Positions 18,343 to 27,481 are shown, counted from the stretch's first letter. The stretch: DNA of 64,000 bases from Pseudaminobacter soli (ex Li et al. 2025) (GCF_003012705.1 NZ_PXYL01000016.1:46060-110059), one strand, 5' to 3'. Made by a program: numbers and translations. Notes: generated from the letters alone by a model not told the origin.

Positions 18343-19377
18343 TCATTTCAGTTTCTCGCTCGTGGCCGCCACAACCTTGTTCTCCAGCCGGCCGATCCCA
18401 TCGATCTCAACGGCGATGGTATCTCCCGCATTCAACAGCCGGGCCTTGCCGGCATACATGTGCTCGAACACCTTGTGCATCTCGTTCCAGCCGACCTTGA
18501 TGCCATGCGCCATGCCCGCACCCGCGCCCGTGCCGCAGGCGATCACGTCGCCGGGGGTCAGGGTCGTGACCGAGCTGGCGGTCTCGATTAGCCGCGGAAT
18601 GTCGAAGATGATATTCTTGGTCGAGAAGCTCTGCACCACATCGCCGTTATGGATGCATTTGATGTTGATATCCGACATGTCGGGCATGAACTTGCGGGGC
18701 AGGATATAGGGCCCAATCGGACCGAACGTGTCGTTCCCCTTGTTTGAGAACCAGTCATAGTCGAAAGTCTCGTTCGAGCGCCGCATGCGGTCGCGCGCCG
18801 ACACGTCATTATAGCAAGTATAGCCGGCTACATAATTGTAGGCATCCTTACGATCGACCCTCTTCGCCTTGCGGCCGATAACGACGGCGATCTCGGCTTC
18901 CCAGTCGACATAACCCGAGCGCGGCGTCAAACGGACGCTGTCGCCATGGCCGATCAGGGTTTCCTTCCGGCCCTTGTAAAAGAAATACGGCTCCTGCGTT
19001 TCGGTGTCCGGCGGCGCAGCACCCATCTCTTTCGAGTGGTCGTAGAAGTTCGAGCCTGCGTTCAGCACCTTATCGGGGTAGTAGACCGGCGGCAGGAAGG
19101 AGACCTCGTCTTCGGCATAGGCATAGGCGCTGGTGTCGGTGCCCGGTTCGACGAGGAAGGCCGCGACCTCGTCAAGAACTGCGTCGAACAAATCCCATTC
19201 CTCGAGGAGGTCGAGCATGCTGTAGTTGTGGCGCGCCTTAAAGAAATCATGACGGCCACGCGCCGCCTTGAACGCCTCATAGGCCGCGGCAAGCTCATAG
19301 AGCGTGCCATTGACCTCGATCGCAACGAACACCCGCGACCGATGCGACACGGTCGCGAGACGATAAATCAAAAACAT
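18343..19377 (-). CDS. Fumarylacetoacetate hydrolase (FAH) family protein
   Basis: 344 residues: a variable N-terminal part of about 110 residues, then the FAH domain. The metal-binding site is visible as DWEAEIAVVIG followed by YTCYNDVSARD; LTPGDVIACGTGAG (the usual turn is STP-GTP) and GDTIAVEIDGIGRLEN close the fold. FAH-domain enzymes hydrolyse or decarboxylate 2-oxo and 1,3-dioxo acids, and hydrate 2-oxopent-4-enoates. Co-located with a TPP decarboxylase pair and an anion importer, it likely acts on a 2-oxo acid product. Start has GGGAGG at good spacing. Confidence 0.88.
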   Translation of the reverse strand: MFLIYRLATVSHRSRVFVAIEVNGTLYELAAAYEAFKAARGRHDFFKARHNYSMLDLLEEWDLFDAVLDEVAAFLVEPGTDTSAYAYAEDEVSFLPPVYYPDKVLNAGSNFYDHSKEMGAAPPDTETQEPYFFYKGRKETLIGHGDSVRLTPRSGYVDWEAEIAVVIGRKAKRVDRKDAYNYVAGYTCYNDVSARDRMRRSNETFDYDWFSNKGNDTFGPIGPYILPRKFMPDMSDINIKCIHNGDVVQSFSTKNIIFDIPRLIETASSVTTLTPGDVIACGTGAGAGMAHGIKVGWNEMHKVFEHMYAGKARLLNAGDTIAVEIDGIGRLENKVVAATSEKLK

Positions 19378-19450
19378 GGATACCTCCCATTTTCAACGAG
19401 TAAATGATCCCCGACGGGGTACGATGTGCCCTGGCAGCAGCCGGCGGGCG

Positions 19451-20050
19451 CTAGACGGCCCAGATCGGCGGCACCAGCCCGCGATCCTCAAGCGTGCGAC
19501 GGAAGCGGATGCTCGACTCCACGATATCGAAAGGCATGGCGGCCGATTTGCCGACCGCGCGCATGTCCTCCTGCTCAATCGAGGCGACGATAAAGAACGG
19601 ACCTTTTTCGGTCGCGGCTCGCGCCATCACCCGGTCGAGTTCGGCGGGATCCGTAGTGCGATGCGCCTCGGCGATTCCGGCGCCTTTGGCTATGGCGACT
19701 AGATCGGTCCCGGCCGATGTGGCCGAGGGGATCGAACCTGTCGTGACATAGGCACGGTTGTCGATAACGAGGATGACAAGGTTTTCAGGCTGATAGCGGC
19801 CGATCGTGGTCAAAGTCGCCAGACCAGCCAACATCGATCCGTCGCCCTCAACCGCATATACCCGCTGGCTTGGAAGCGATAGCGCAAGGCCAAGACAAAC
19901 CGCCGTTGGATAGCCCAACTCCATATTGTAGATCGTCGCCGGCCTGTGGGCGATGGCGTAAAGCACCCGCCCGCCAAAGCTGGGCCCCGTCACTGCCGGA
20001 CTGTCGCCCCTGTATTTGGCCCAGATCTCCAGTGCTTCGACCCGGTTCAT
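19451..20050 (-). CDS. TPP-dependent decarboxylase, TPP-binding subunit (sulfopyruvate decarboxylase beta-like)
   Basis: 199 residues, the C-terminal (PP) TPP-binding domain as a separate subunit. The cofactor motif is clear: GDGS at 69-72 and the closing N98 in IDNRAYVTTG. In sulfopyruvate decarboxylase (ComE) and phosphonopyruvate decarboxylase relatives this half is paired with a separate pyrimidine-binding half, exactly as here (4-bp overlap with the partner gene). The reaction would be non-oxidative decarboxylation of a 2-oxo acid to an aldehyde. The substrate is not identifiable; sulfopyruvate is possible because the importer is sulfonate-type. Confidence 0.85.
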   Translation of the reverse strand: MNRVEALEIWAKYRGDSPAVTGPSFGGRVLYAIAHRPATIYNMELGYPTAVCLGLALSLPSQRVYAVEGDGSMLAGLATLTTIGRYQPENLVILVIDNRAYVTTGSIPSATSAGTDLVAIAKGAGIAEAHRTTDPAELDRVMARAATEKGPFFIVASIEQEDMRAVGKSAAMPFDIVESSIRFRRTLEDRGLVPPIWAV

Positions 20051-20622
20051 GTCCGATCTTCCTCGATTTCATGCAGGGAATGACGCGGAAGCAGAATGGC
20101 AACAGGACGCCTGTCGCCATGGACCGTCATCTGGGCCTCGCGGATGAGCATAGGAATGTCGCTGCCCCGCATCGCGATGACGTAGGGAATCGTCAGCGCA
20201 TCCAGCAGAGGCTCGGTCACGCGCCGGGTGGCTGCAGCGTAATCATGCCTCTCGCCAAGCGCACTGTTGTGGCTAGCCAATATTAGCAGCGGCGTGCGCT
20301 GCACGACGGCTCGTGCCAGAGCCAAACCCGCAAGACCCAGGCCAGAGCCTTCGGTTAGCAGGACCGGCCAATGCCCGCCCAGATAGGCCCCCATGGCGAT
20401 GGCCACGCCTTCGTCCTCGCGTGAGCAACTGACCGAAATCACATCGGGGTCGGCGTCCAGCGCGCGGATCAGCGGGTAGTTAATCGTGTCGGGTAGATGG
20501 ACGGCAAAATCTATTCCCGCCCTCCGAATAGCCACACAAGTTGCGGCAACCAGCTGCGCGTCGTGCCTGTATCCAGCCCGCACCGGCGGCGCCTCAGCGA
20601 CCATCGCCATGAACTCCCCCAT
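20047..20622 (-). CDS. TPP-dependent decarboxylase, pyrimidine-binding subunit (sulfopyruvate decarboxylase alpha-like)
   Basis: 191 residues of the TPP_enzyme_N type, like ComD. CSREDEGVAIAMGAYLGG carries the conserved cofactor-activating glutamate (E69 or E71), followed by the glycine-rich TEGSGLGLAGLALA. First gene of a seven- to eight-gene minus-strand operon (this pair, FAH hydrolase, ABC importer, two XRE-cupins). The first Met has a weak site; Met7 (20604) has GGGGGAG about 10 bp upstream and may be the true start. Confidence 0.85.
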   Translation of the reverse strand: MGEFMAMVAEAPPVRAGYRHDAQLVAATCVAIRRAGIDFAVHLPDTINYPLIRALDADPDVISVSCSREDEGVAIAMGAYLGGHWPVLLTEGSGLGLAGLALARAVVQRTPLLILASHNSALGERHDYAAATRRVTEPLLDALTIPYVIAMRGSDIPMLIREAQMTVHGDRRPVAILLPRHSLHEIEEDRT

Positions 20623-21062
20623 CTTTCCGTGGCGAAGTCCCCCTTCGCCATGTCGCCACGATGATCCGCCAATGGAGCTTTGTCAATCAGGAACATGATT
20701 GATACGTATTGAAATTATAATGCATACATTGTTTTCCATGAAGTTAGGCGTCGAGCTTTTTGGCTGGTCCGCCGGAAATTATGATTTATACATCTTTTCT
20801 CAGCGAGCCTGGCACGCCTGGCCGAATCATCCTCAACATCAATCTCGGCGGCGTCACCAACAAGTTCCACAATCGGCGCGTCTCAATCCCGCCCTGTGTC
20901 GCCAAGCGCTGGTGCTGCGCCGCCCTGCGCTTCGACGCGTTGGATTGAGCACAATTATTGTCGATTATTATGTTGAATAATTGTCGGCAATTTGCTTGGA
21001 TCGCGTCGTTCAAAAGTGGCGGTCGGGGGAGTATCCGCCAGAATCGCAATGGGAGGAGTACA
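20623..21062. other. 440-bp divergent control region
   Basis: No gene supported. Two AT-rich parts: 20690-20790 next to the decarboxylase operon (with GATACGTATT and TGCATAC) and 20945-21000 next to the amino-acid importer, with a strong inverted repeat. The middle (20800-20940) has only short frames. Confidence 0.5.
20952..20992. promoter_or_regulatory. Inverted repeat and ATTGTCGGCAAT site before the AAP operon
   Basis: ACAATTATT (20952-20960) and AATAATTGT (20977-20985) are perfect 9-bp inverted arms. Overlapping the second arm is ATTGTCGGCAAT (20981-20992), which differs at two central bases from ATTGTCAACAAT at 29105. It sits 70-110 bp before the binding-protein start, where an operator should be. 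The likely protein is the GntR/FCD regulator at 32353. Confidence 0.55.
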
Positions 21063-22091
21063 ATGGCTATGTTTGGTAAGGCCTGTCGCGTCGCGGCGGC
21101 AGTGATGACCCTGGGCGCATCCGTGGTCACCGCACAGGCAGCATCCACGCTCGAGACAGTGAAGGCGCGCGGCAAACTGATCTGTGGCGTCTCCATGGGA
21201 ACGACCGGCTTTGCCCTAGCGGACGCGCAGGGCAAATTCGCAGGTTTCGATGTCGATGTGTGCCGTGCCATCGCAACCGCCGTGTTCGGCGATCCGAACA
21301 AGGTCGACTTCGTGATGACCAACATCAACACGCGGTTTCAAGCTCTACAGTCGGGCGAGATCGACGTCCTTTCACGCCAGACGACCTTGACGTTCTCGCG
21401 CGACGCCTCGCTGGGCATCGATTTTGGTCCGGCGGTCTTCTACGATGGCCAGGGCCTGATGGTCGCCAAGAGCCTGGGCGTCAACAGCGCCAAGGATCTC
21501 GACGGCGCGGCGATCTGCACCCTGCCGGGGACGACGACGGCCCAGAACCTCGCCGACTTTTTCCGTGCCAACGGCAAGAAATTCGAACTCGTGGTGTTCG
21601 AAAATCCAGACGAAAACAACAACGCTTTCTTCTCCGGCCGCTGCGACGCGGTCTCGTCCGACCGCTCCGACCTGGCGTCCATTCGTGCCGCCTCAAAGAG
21701 CCCCGGCGACTACGTGATCCTGCCTGAGACCATCTCGAAGGAACCGCTGGCTCCGGCGGTACGCCAGAACGACTCCAACTGGCGCGACATCGTCTCGTGG
21801 TCAGTCTGGATGCTGATGGCTGCCGAGGAAAAGGGCGTCACACAGACCAATGTCGACGAGCAGCTCAAGAGCGAGGATCCGGAGATCCAGCGCATGCTCG
21901 GCGTCACCGACGAACTCGGCACAATGCTCGGCCTCGACAAGGCCTGGGGCTACAACATCATCAAGCATGTCGGCAATTATGCCGAGATGTTCGACCGCAA
22001 CCTTGGCGAACAGACCGCTCTTGGCCTGAGCCGCGGCCCGAACACGTTGTGGAACGCCGGCGGTCTGCTCTACCCGCCGCCCTTCCGGTGA
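21063..22091 (+). CDS. aapJ: General L-amino-acid ABC transporter substrate-binding protein (AapJ/BztA-like)
   Basis: 342 residues. Signal peptide (cleavage expected near AQA, residue 26), then the AapJ opening ARGKLICGVSMGTTGFA and GFDVDVCRAIATAVFGDPNKVDF. It is longer than simple polar amino-acid binding proteins, as AapJ/BztA are. ATG 21063 follows GGGAGGAG; the longer frame upstream is not supported. A hairpin-terminator lies between it and the permeases, which favours excess binding protein. Family members bind many L-amino acids; here the ligand may be an unusual amino acid or amide. Confidence 0.92.
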   Translation: MAMFGKACRVAAAVMTLGASVVTAQAASTLETVKARGKLICGVSMGTTGFALADAQGKFAGFDVDVCRAIATAVFGDPNKVDFVMTNINTRFQALQSGEIDVLSRQTTLTFSRDASLGIDFGPAVFYDGQGLMVAKSLGVNSAKDLDGAAICTLPGTTTAQNLADFFRANGKKFELVVFENPDENNNAFFSGRCDAVSSDRSDLASIRAASKSPGDYVILPETISKEPLAPAVRQNDSNWRDIVSWSVWMLMAAEEKGVTQTNVDEQLKSEDPEIQRMLGVTDELGTMLGLDKAWGYNIIKHVGNYAEMFDRNLGEQTALGLSRGPNTLWNAGGLLYPPPFR

Positions 22092-22106
22092 ACTGCTAAC
22101 AGGAAT

Positions 22107-22143
22107 ACGGCGCATGTCTGCCCGACATGCGCCGTGGCTTTTT
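22107..22143 (+). terminator. Attenuating terminator within the AAP operon
   Basis: ACGGCGCATGTC and GACATGCGCCGT form a perfect 12-bp stem with a 5-base loop (22119-22123), followed by GGCTTTTT. This is a good intrinsic terminator 16 bp after the binding-protein stop and just ahead of the first permease; it would let most transcripts end after the binding protein. Confidence 0.75.
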
Positions 22144-22168
22144 CACCGGAACTGAGAGGAAGGACCGC

Positions 22169-23326
22169 GTGTCGCCCATTGTTCTGCTACGCGACCAGCG
22201 CGCTCGCGAATTGGCGTATCAGCTTATCTGCGTCGCTGTCGTCGTCGGCTGCGGCTGGTATCTCCTCAGCAACGCGTTGGCCAATCTTGCGCGACAGGAC
22301 ATCGCCACCGGTTTCAACTATCTCGGACGTGAGGCCGGCTTCATCATCAGCGAAACGCCGATCGCATACGAACCATCCGATAGCTATGGGCGCGCCTTGC
22401 TGGTCGGCCTGCTCAACACGGTCAAGGTCGCAGTCCTGTCCATCGTGTTAGGCACCATCATAGGCACGCTCGTCGGCATTGCGCGAATGTCGAGCAATCC
22501 CCTGCTTTCGCGGCTGATGCTGCTCTATGTCGAGGCGCTGCGCAACGTTCCGCTGCTTCTATATCTCTTCCTTTGGTATTCGGTCATTATCTTCACGCTG
22601 CCGTCGGTCAAACAGGCAATCGCGCTGCTGCCGGGCGTCTATGTGTCGAACAGCGGCCTGGTGATTCCGGCCGTAGTCTGGCACTCCGGTTTTTGGTCAA
22701 TCACTTTGGCGGTCGTCCTAGGAACGGCAGCCGCTCTCGGCTGGCAGGCCGTGGCCCGCCGCCGGCGCATCGCGACAGGCAGCTCACAGGCTGGATGGCC
22801 GATCGCGGTCGTGTTGTTCACCCTACCGATTGCTGTTGCCGCGCTGCTGTTCGAAATCAATGTCGACTTCGACTGGCCGGTCCTCGGCAAATTCCGGCTG
22901 ACTGGCGGTGCGCATCTCAAACCGGAATTCGTAGCGCTGTTGCTCGGCCTGACGCTCGGCACATCAGCAACCGTAGCCGAGATCGTTCGCAGCGGCATCC
23001 TAGCGATAGGCAGAGGGCAACGCGAGGCAGCCAGGGCACTGGGGCTTCCTGACGGCCTGGCCATGCGACTGGTGATCCTGCCACAGGCCTTGCGGATCAT
23101 CGTGCCACCGCTGACCAACGTCTATGTGACGACATTCAAGAACAGTTCGCTGGCGATCGCCATCGGCTACCCGGACCTGGTGATGGTCTCCAACACCATC
23201 ATGAACCAGACTGGGCAGGCCATCGAACCGATCGCCCTTTTCATGCTGGTCTACTTGTTCCTGTCGCTCGCGACCTCGATGCTGATGAACTGGTACAACG
23301 GGCATGTCGCCCTGAAGGGACGCTAA
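22169..23326 (+). CDS. aapQ: General L-amino-acid ABC importer permease (AapQ/BztB-like)
   Basis: 385 residues, larger than ordinary polar amino-acid permeases because of an inserted region between the first transmembrane segments, as in AapQ/BztB. The GTG start at 22169 follows GAGGAAGGA and gives the family-like N-terminus MSPIVLLRDQRARELAYQ; the longer ATG frame from 22127 would overlap the terminator stem. RQDIATGFNYLGREAGF is the family's periplasmic motif, and GQREAARALGLPDGLAMRLVILPQALR is the coupling loop. Confidence 0.92.
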   Translation: MSPIVLLRDQRARELAYQLICVAVVVGCGWYLLSNALANLARQDIATGFNYLGREAGFIISETPIAYEPSDSYGRALLVGLLNTVKVAVLSIVLGTIIGTLVGIARMSSNPLLSRLMLLYVEALRNVPLLLYLFLWYSVIIFTLPSVKQAIALLPGVYVSNSGLVIPAVVWHSGFWSITLAVVLGTAAALGWQAVARRRRIATGSSQAGWPIAVVLFTLPIAVAALLFEINVDFDWPVLGKFRLTGGAHLKPEFVALLLGLTLGTSATVAEIVRSGILAIGRGQREAARALGLPDGLAMRLVILPQALRIIVPPLTNVYVTTFKNSSLAIAIGYPDLVMVSNTIMNQTGQAIEPIALFMLVYLFLSLATSMLMNWYNGHVALKGR

Positions 23327-23328
23327 CC

Positions 23329-24423
23329 GTGAGCGACCAAGCAGCGACGATGGCAGAGGCCCGGAACGTTACGCGTCGACCGGCTCACCGTAACTCTGCC
23401 CTAAAGGTCTATTTCGGGACACCCGGCAACACAGTGGTGACCCTGGTCTGCGTGGCCATTCTGGCATTCGCAGCCAAGGCCGCGATCTCATGGCTGCTGA
23501 TCAATGCCGTGTTCAGCGGCACGCCGGAGGACTGCAAGGCGGGTGCCGGGGCCTGCTGGCCATACCTTGCCGCCAAGCTTCGCTACATGCTGTTCGGAAT
23601 CTATCCATTCGATGAGCAATGGCGGCCGTTCATGGCCACCATATTGTTCGTCGTCGCAATGGCGATATCAGGCATCCCACGCCTGTGGGGGCGCCCGCTG
23701 GTCGTTGCATGGGCAGCGTTGCTGCCGGTGCTCTTCCTGCTGATGTCCGGCGGCACGCTCGGCCTCGCGCATGTTCCGACATCGCAGTGGGGTGGCCTGC
23801 CGCTGTCCTTCATGCTGACTTTCGTCGGACTCATCTGCGCGTTGCCGCTGGGCATCCTGCTTGCGCTCGCCCGCCTCTCCAACCTGCCGGCCATCCGTGT
23901 GCTGGCCATCACCTTCATCGAACTGGTGCGCGGCGTGCCGCTCATCAGCGTCCTGTTCATGGCGTCAGTCATGCTGCCGCTGTTCATGCCGGACGGGATG
24001 ACTTTCGACAAGCTACTGCGAGCCCAGGTTGCCATCATCCTGTTCGCCGCTGCCTATATCGCCGAGATCGTGCGCGCCGGCCTGCAGGCCTTGCCGCGCG
24101 GCCAAACGGAGGCGGCGCAGGCGTTGGGACTTCACTTCTGGCAGTACACGTACCTTATCACCGTCCCGCAGGCGCTGAAGACAGTGATCCCGCCGCTGGT
24201 TTCGCTGTTCATCGGCTTCTTCCAGGACACGACGCTGGTCGTCATCGTCGGCCTGCTGGATTTCCTCAACACCGTTCGCACCGCCATGCGCGATCCCAAC
24301 TGGCAGGGCATAGCCGTACTCGAAGGCTATTTGTTCGCAGCGGTCGTCTATTTCGTCTTCAGCGCCATCATGGGCGCCTACAGCCGCTATCTCGAGAAAC
24401 GCTTCAGGGTAGGACATGACTGA
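23329..24423 (+). CDS. aapM: General L-amino-acid ABC importer permease (AapM/BztC-like)
   Basis: 364 residues from a GTG start two bases after the AapQ stop. Extended N-terminal region with two extra hydrophobic segments, then the core with coupling loop GQTEAAQALGLHFWQYTYLITVPQALK and PPLVSLFIGFFQDTTLV. In canonical aapJQMP and bztABCD operons an ATPase gene comes next; here an amidohydrolase occupies that place (8-bp overlap), so the ATPase must be supplied from elsewhere. Confidence 0.92.
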   Translation: MSDQAATMAEARNVTRRPAHRNSALKVYFGTPGNTVVTLVCVAILAFAAKAAISWLLINAVFSGTPEDCKAGAGACWPYLAAKLRYMLFGIYPFDEQWRPFMATILFVVAMAISGIPRLWGRPLVVAWAALLPVLFLLMSGGTLGLAHVPTSQWGGLPLSFMLTFVGLICALPLGILLALARLSNLPAIRVLAITFIELVRGVPLISVLFMASVMLPLFMPDGMTFDKLLRAQVAIILFAAAYIAEIVRAGLQALPRGQTEAAQALGLHFWQYTYLITVPQALKTVIPPLVSLFIGFFQDTTLVVIVGLLDFLNTVRTAMRDPNWQGIAVLEGYLFAAVVYFVFSAIMGAYSRYLEKRFRVGHD

Positions 24424-25852
24424 AATCACCGTCATTCGCGACGTCGACACCATCGTTGCCTACGACGCGGCCAACGACCGGCATGTCTATGTTCATGGCG
24501 GCGACGTGGCCTTCGACGTAACCGGGCTGCTCTGCGTTGGCCAGCATTATGAAGGCCATGCGACGACCGAACTGTCAGGCAAGGCCCGCATGGTCATGCC
24601 AGGGTTGATCAACATCCACTGCCACTCGCACGACGAGCCCCTGGCCAAGAGCATCTTCGAGGATATCGGCACCGCCGCCCTCTGGGGTCAGGCCATGTAC
24701 GAATTCTCGAGCGTTCTCGACGGCGGCGAGGATGCCCGCGCCGCGTGTCTCACGGTTATGCTTGGCGACCTGATGCGATCAGGCGCGACGACCATCCTCG
24801 ATATTGCCGGCGCGCACGATGTCTGGCTCGACATCGCCGCCCGCAGCGGAGCGCGCGCCTATCTAGCCCCTGGCTTCCGACAGGCGCACTGGGTGGTCCG
24901 CGACGGCCACCGGCTCGACTATGAATGGAATGACGAGGCCGGCCGCGACGCCTTTGCCCGGGCGCTCGACTTCGCCGACCGAGCCCGCTCCCATCCGAGC
25001 GGCCGGCTTGACGGCGTCGTGTCGCCCTCGCAGGTCGAGACCTGCCGGCCCGATCTTCTGGTTGATGCCGCCGAAGAGGCACGCAAACGCGGCATGCGGA
25101 TCACAGTCCATGCCGCGCAGACCATGGCCGAGCATGAGGAGTTGTTGCGCCGCACCGGACTGACGGCGGTGCAGTATCTCGACCGGCTCGGCATACTCGG
25201 CTCCGATGTCATCCTCGGCCATTGCATCTTCGCCGACCATCACTCCTGGACCCGGCAGCGGACGCGCAACGATCTCGCCACGCTCGCCGGCCGCGGCACC
25301 ACGGTTGCCCATTGCCCGGTCACCTTCGCTCGCAGCGGCATGGCCCTCGAGACGCTCGGCGCCTATCGCCGCAGCGGCGTCAACGTTGCCATCGGCACCG
25401 ACAGCTACCCGTTCAATATGCTGGAGGAAATGCGGCAGGCGCTGATCTGCGCACGCCTCGGTGGCAAGAGCGTCTTCGATCTTGCGACTGGAGACATCTT
25501 CGACGCAGCCACCCTTTCCGGCGCAAAGGCCCTCGGCCGTACCGACATCGGCAGGCTGAGCATCGGCGCCAAGGCAGACCTTCTGGTGATCGATCTCAAT
25601 GCGCCGACGATGCGGCCGGTCTACGACCCTCTGCGCAGCCTGCTTCATTGCGCCGCCGAGCGCGCCGTCGAACGCGTCTATGTCGACGGGCAACTGACCG
25701 TCGATCGCGGCAAGCCGACACAGCTCGATTATGACGGCGCGATCAGGGAGATACAGTCGCTGCAGGACTGGGCCTGTGCCCGCGCCGGTACTTACGACCC
25801 CCGCGGCCGCAGCATTGGCGAGTTGGCACCCAAGTCGCTGCCCGAGCTTTGA
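24416..25852 (+). CDS. Metal-dependent amidohydrolase / deaminase (ATZ/TRZ-like)
   Basis: 478 residues, amidohydrolase superfamily barrel. The metal ligands are complete: NIHCHSH (about residue 68), TVHAAQ (about 230), LGHCIF (about 265) and IGTDSYP (about 325). It also has the composite N- and C-terminal beta-sandwich typical of chlorohydrolase/deaminase members such as AtzA-like and S-adenosylhomocysteine deaminases. The ATG lies within the AapM gene, so it is coupled to the importer and probably acts on the imported compound, releasing ammonia or another group from a heterocycle. Confidence 0.88.
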   Translation: MTEITVIRDVDTIVAYDAANDRHVYVHGGDVAFDVTGLLCVGQHYEGHATTELSGKARMVMPGLINIHCHSHDEPLAKSIFEDIGTAALWGQAMYEFSSVLDGGEDARAACLTVMLGDLMRSGATTILDIAGAHDVWLDIAARSGARAYLAPGFRQAHWVVRDGHRLDYEWNDEAGRDAFARALDFADRARSHPSGRLDGVVSPSQVETCRPDLLVDAAEEARKRGMRITVHAAQTMAEHEELLRRTGLTAVQYLDRLGILGSDVILGHCIFADHHSWTRQRTRNDLATLAGRGTTVAHCPVTFARSGMALETLGAYRRSGVNVAIGTDSYPFNMLEEMRQALICARLGGKSVFDLATGDIFDAATLSGAKALGRTDIGRLSIGAKADLLVIDLNAPTMRPVYDPLRSLLHCAAERAVERVYVDGQLTVDRGKPTQLDYDGAIREIQSLQDWACARAGTYDPRGRSIGELAPKSLPEL

Positions 25853-25886
25853 ACCAGGCTCGGGTTGAGCAACAGCCCCACCTTCC

Positions 25887-27380
25887 TCAAGTCAGGACAG
25901 GGTAGCTCGGAGCAAAGAGCTCGGACATCGGTGGGTGCTGCCAGCTCCGGTCAGGATATTTGGCGACCAGCCCTTCGAACTGTCGTTGCGCGCGCTCGCG
26001 CGCAGCGCGAATGTCGAAGCCGGCGAGTTTGCCGTCGCGCATCGACAGCCGTCCATCGACGAACACAGCCTGCGTGACTTTGCCGGAGCCGCCCAGGACC
26101 AGCGTGGTGATGGGGTCGATGGTCGGCGTCATGTAGGGATCATCGAGACGGAACACGGCAATGTCCGCCCTGGCGCGGGGAGCAAGGCGCCCAATGTCGC
26201 TGCGGCCGAGCGCTTTTGCCCCGCCAAGCGTCGCAGCATCGTAGAGGTCCCTGCTCCACACGGAATCCGACGCCTTTTCGCTGATGCGGCAGGCGACCAG
26301 TCCCATGAGCAAGTTCATCACCATGTCGGGCGGCGATGTGTCGGTTGCCATACCGACATTGATACCGAGCTTCTTGCAGGCGGCGAACGAGTTGAGCGTG
26401 CTGCCCATGCGCGCCGACACAAGCGGCGAATGTGCAATGGAGACACCATTGTCGGCATAGAGCTCAAGATCCTCGGCCGAGGCGTAAGTGGCATGTGGGG
26501 CAACCAGCCGTTGGCTCAGCAGGCCGTGGTTCGCCATCCAGCGCGGTCCCGAAACGCCGTGCAGCTGATGCATGGTGTCAAGTTCTAGCTTCCCCTGGGC
26601 CATATGCAGCCGCACCCGACAGTCGAGATCGCGTGCGGCGTCCATTGTCCGTTGCAGCAGAGCGAGCGTGCAAGTCTCGACCCGATCGGGCGCCAGCATG
26701 CCGTTGACCAGCCCGCCATAACGGCCATGCTGGCGCTCGATGAAGGCGATGGCATCGTCGAGGCCGGCCAGCCCCCTCGCCTCGTCGAACATCGGCACGA
26801 TCTTGCCTGGCGCCTCGAGCACCACGCCACCCGAGCGGTAGGCAGGGCTGAGGAAGACACGCAGGCCAAGCTGGCCGGCGGCATCAGCCGCCGCGTCAAA
26901 CTCGGCGACCGTCTCGCCCCATTCGCGATAGTAGAGCGAGGCGATGGGCGCTGCCGTCGTCACTCCGTTAAGCAGTGACAGGCCGAAGGCGAACTTCTTC
27001 TGGAAGGCCAGCTCTTCCTGGGAATACATCTCGTAGGGTCCACACTCGACATAGGAGCGTGGCCAGATGCGGCCCTTGGCCCAACCGGGTTGGTTGTCGG
27101 TGACCAGCACATAGGTGTCGATGTCGGAGAGCGCGTCGAGGTCGATCAGGCCGGGGCTGATCAGGGCGCTACCGAAGTCGATGCGGCGGGCGACTTCGCC
27201 GTCGAACCGATAGCCGGCAAAGATGACCTCGCTGCCCTCGATCACCAGTTCGCCGCGCGGCACCAGACAGTGCCCGTCGCCGTGATAGGCAAGGAGCCAG
27301 TCGGCTGTCATCAGGGTGCGGCCAGCAGGGCGCTGGCCCAGGGTCAGCTCGTCAAGACGTGTCATTACTGCTCGTTTCAT
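25887..27380 (-). CDS. Chlorohydrolase-family amidohydrolase lacking the HxH metal motif (paralogue 1)
   Basis: 497 residues of the amidohydrolase fold. Three metal-site elements are present (RLHMAQG, VAPHATYA, MATDTSPPD), but where the first strand normally reads PGLI-D-x-H-x-H there is PGLIDLDALSD: the two histidines are replaced by D82 and L84. The paralogue at 35000 has the same change, so it is a subfamily trait, not damage. I recall a chlorohydrolase family with this GFIDLDALSDLD signature whose substrates are largely unknown. It follows the oligopeptide-type binding protein on the same strand after a terminator. Confidence 0.85.
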   Translation of the reverse strand: MKRAVMTRLDELTLGQRPAGRTLMTADWLLAYHGDGHCLVPRGELVIEGSEVIFAGYRFDGEVARRIDFGSALISPGLIDLDALSDIDTYVLVTDNQPGWAKGRIWPRSYVECGPYEMYSQEELAFQKKFAFGLSLLNGVTTAAPIASLYYREWGETVAEFDAAADAAGQLGLRVFLSPAYRSGGVVLEAPGKIVPMFDEARGLAGLDDAIAFIERQHGRYGGLVNGMLAPDRVETCTLALLQRTMDAARDLDCRVRLHMAQGKLELDTMHQLHGVSGPRWMANHGLLSQRLVAPHATYASAEDLELYADNGVSIAHSPLVSARMGSTLNSFAACKKLGINVGMATDTSPPDMVMNLLMGLVACRISEKASDSVWSRDLYDAATLGGAKALGRSDIGRLAPRARADIAVFRLDDPYMTPTIDPITTLVLGGSGKVTQAVFVDGRLSMRDGKLAGFDIRAARERAQRQFEGLVAKYPDRSWQHPPMSELFAPSYPVLT

Positions 27381-27415
27381 TCTGAATGCACCACGCCGAC
27401 GCGGAGGCAGACGCG

Positions 27416-27453
27416 GCTAAAGAAAGGGCGTTTCACCGGATGATGAAACGCCC
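27416..27453 (-). terminator. Intrinsic terminator after the family 5 binding-protein gene
   Basis: GGGCGTTTCA (27426-27435) and TGAAACGCCC (27444-27453) form a perfect 10-bp stem with an 8-base loop. Read on the minus strand, the stem is followed by TTTCTTT, as expected for a terminator about 30 bp after the stop of the binding-protein gene. Read-through would reach the amidohydrolase at 27380. Confidence 0.8.
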
Positions 27454-27481
27454 AGGTTCTCCGGAGGTGCTTAGGCCAGAC

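Noticed and set aside
14337..20710. TACGTATT at 14337-14344 and 20703-20710 as a shared XRE-cupin operator
   Set aside because: Only eight bases match, with a palindromic core that is common by chance in AT-rich promoters; no further similarity between the two promoters.
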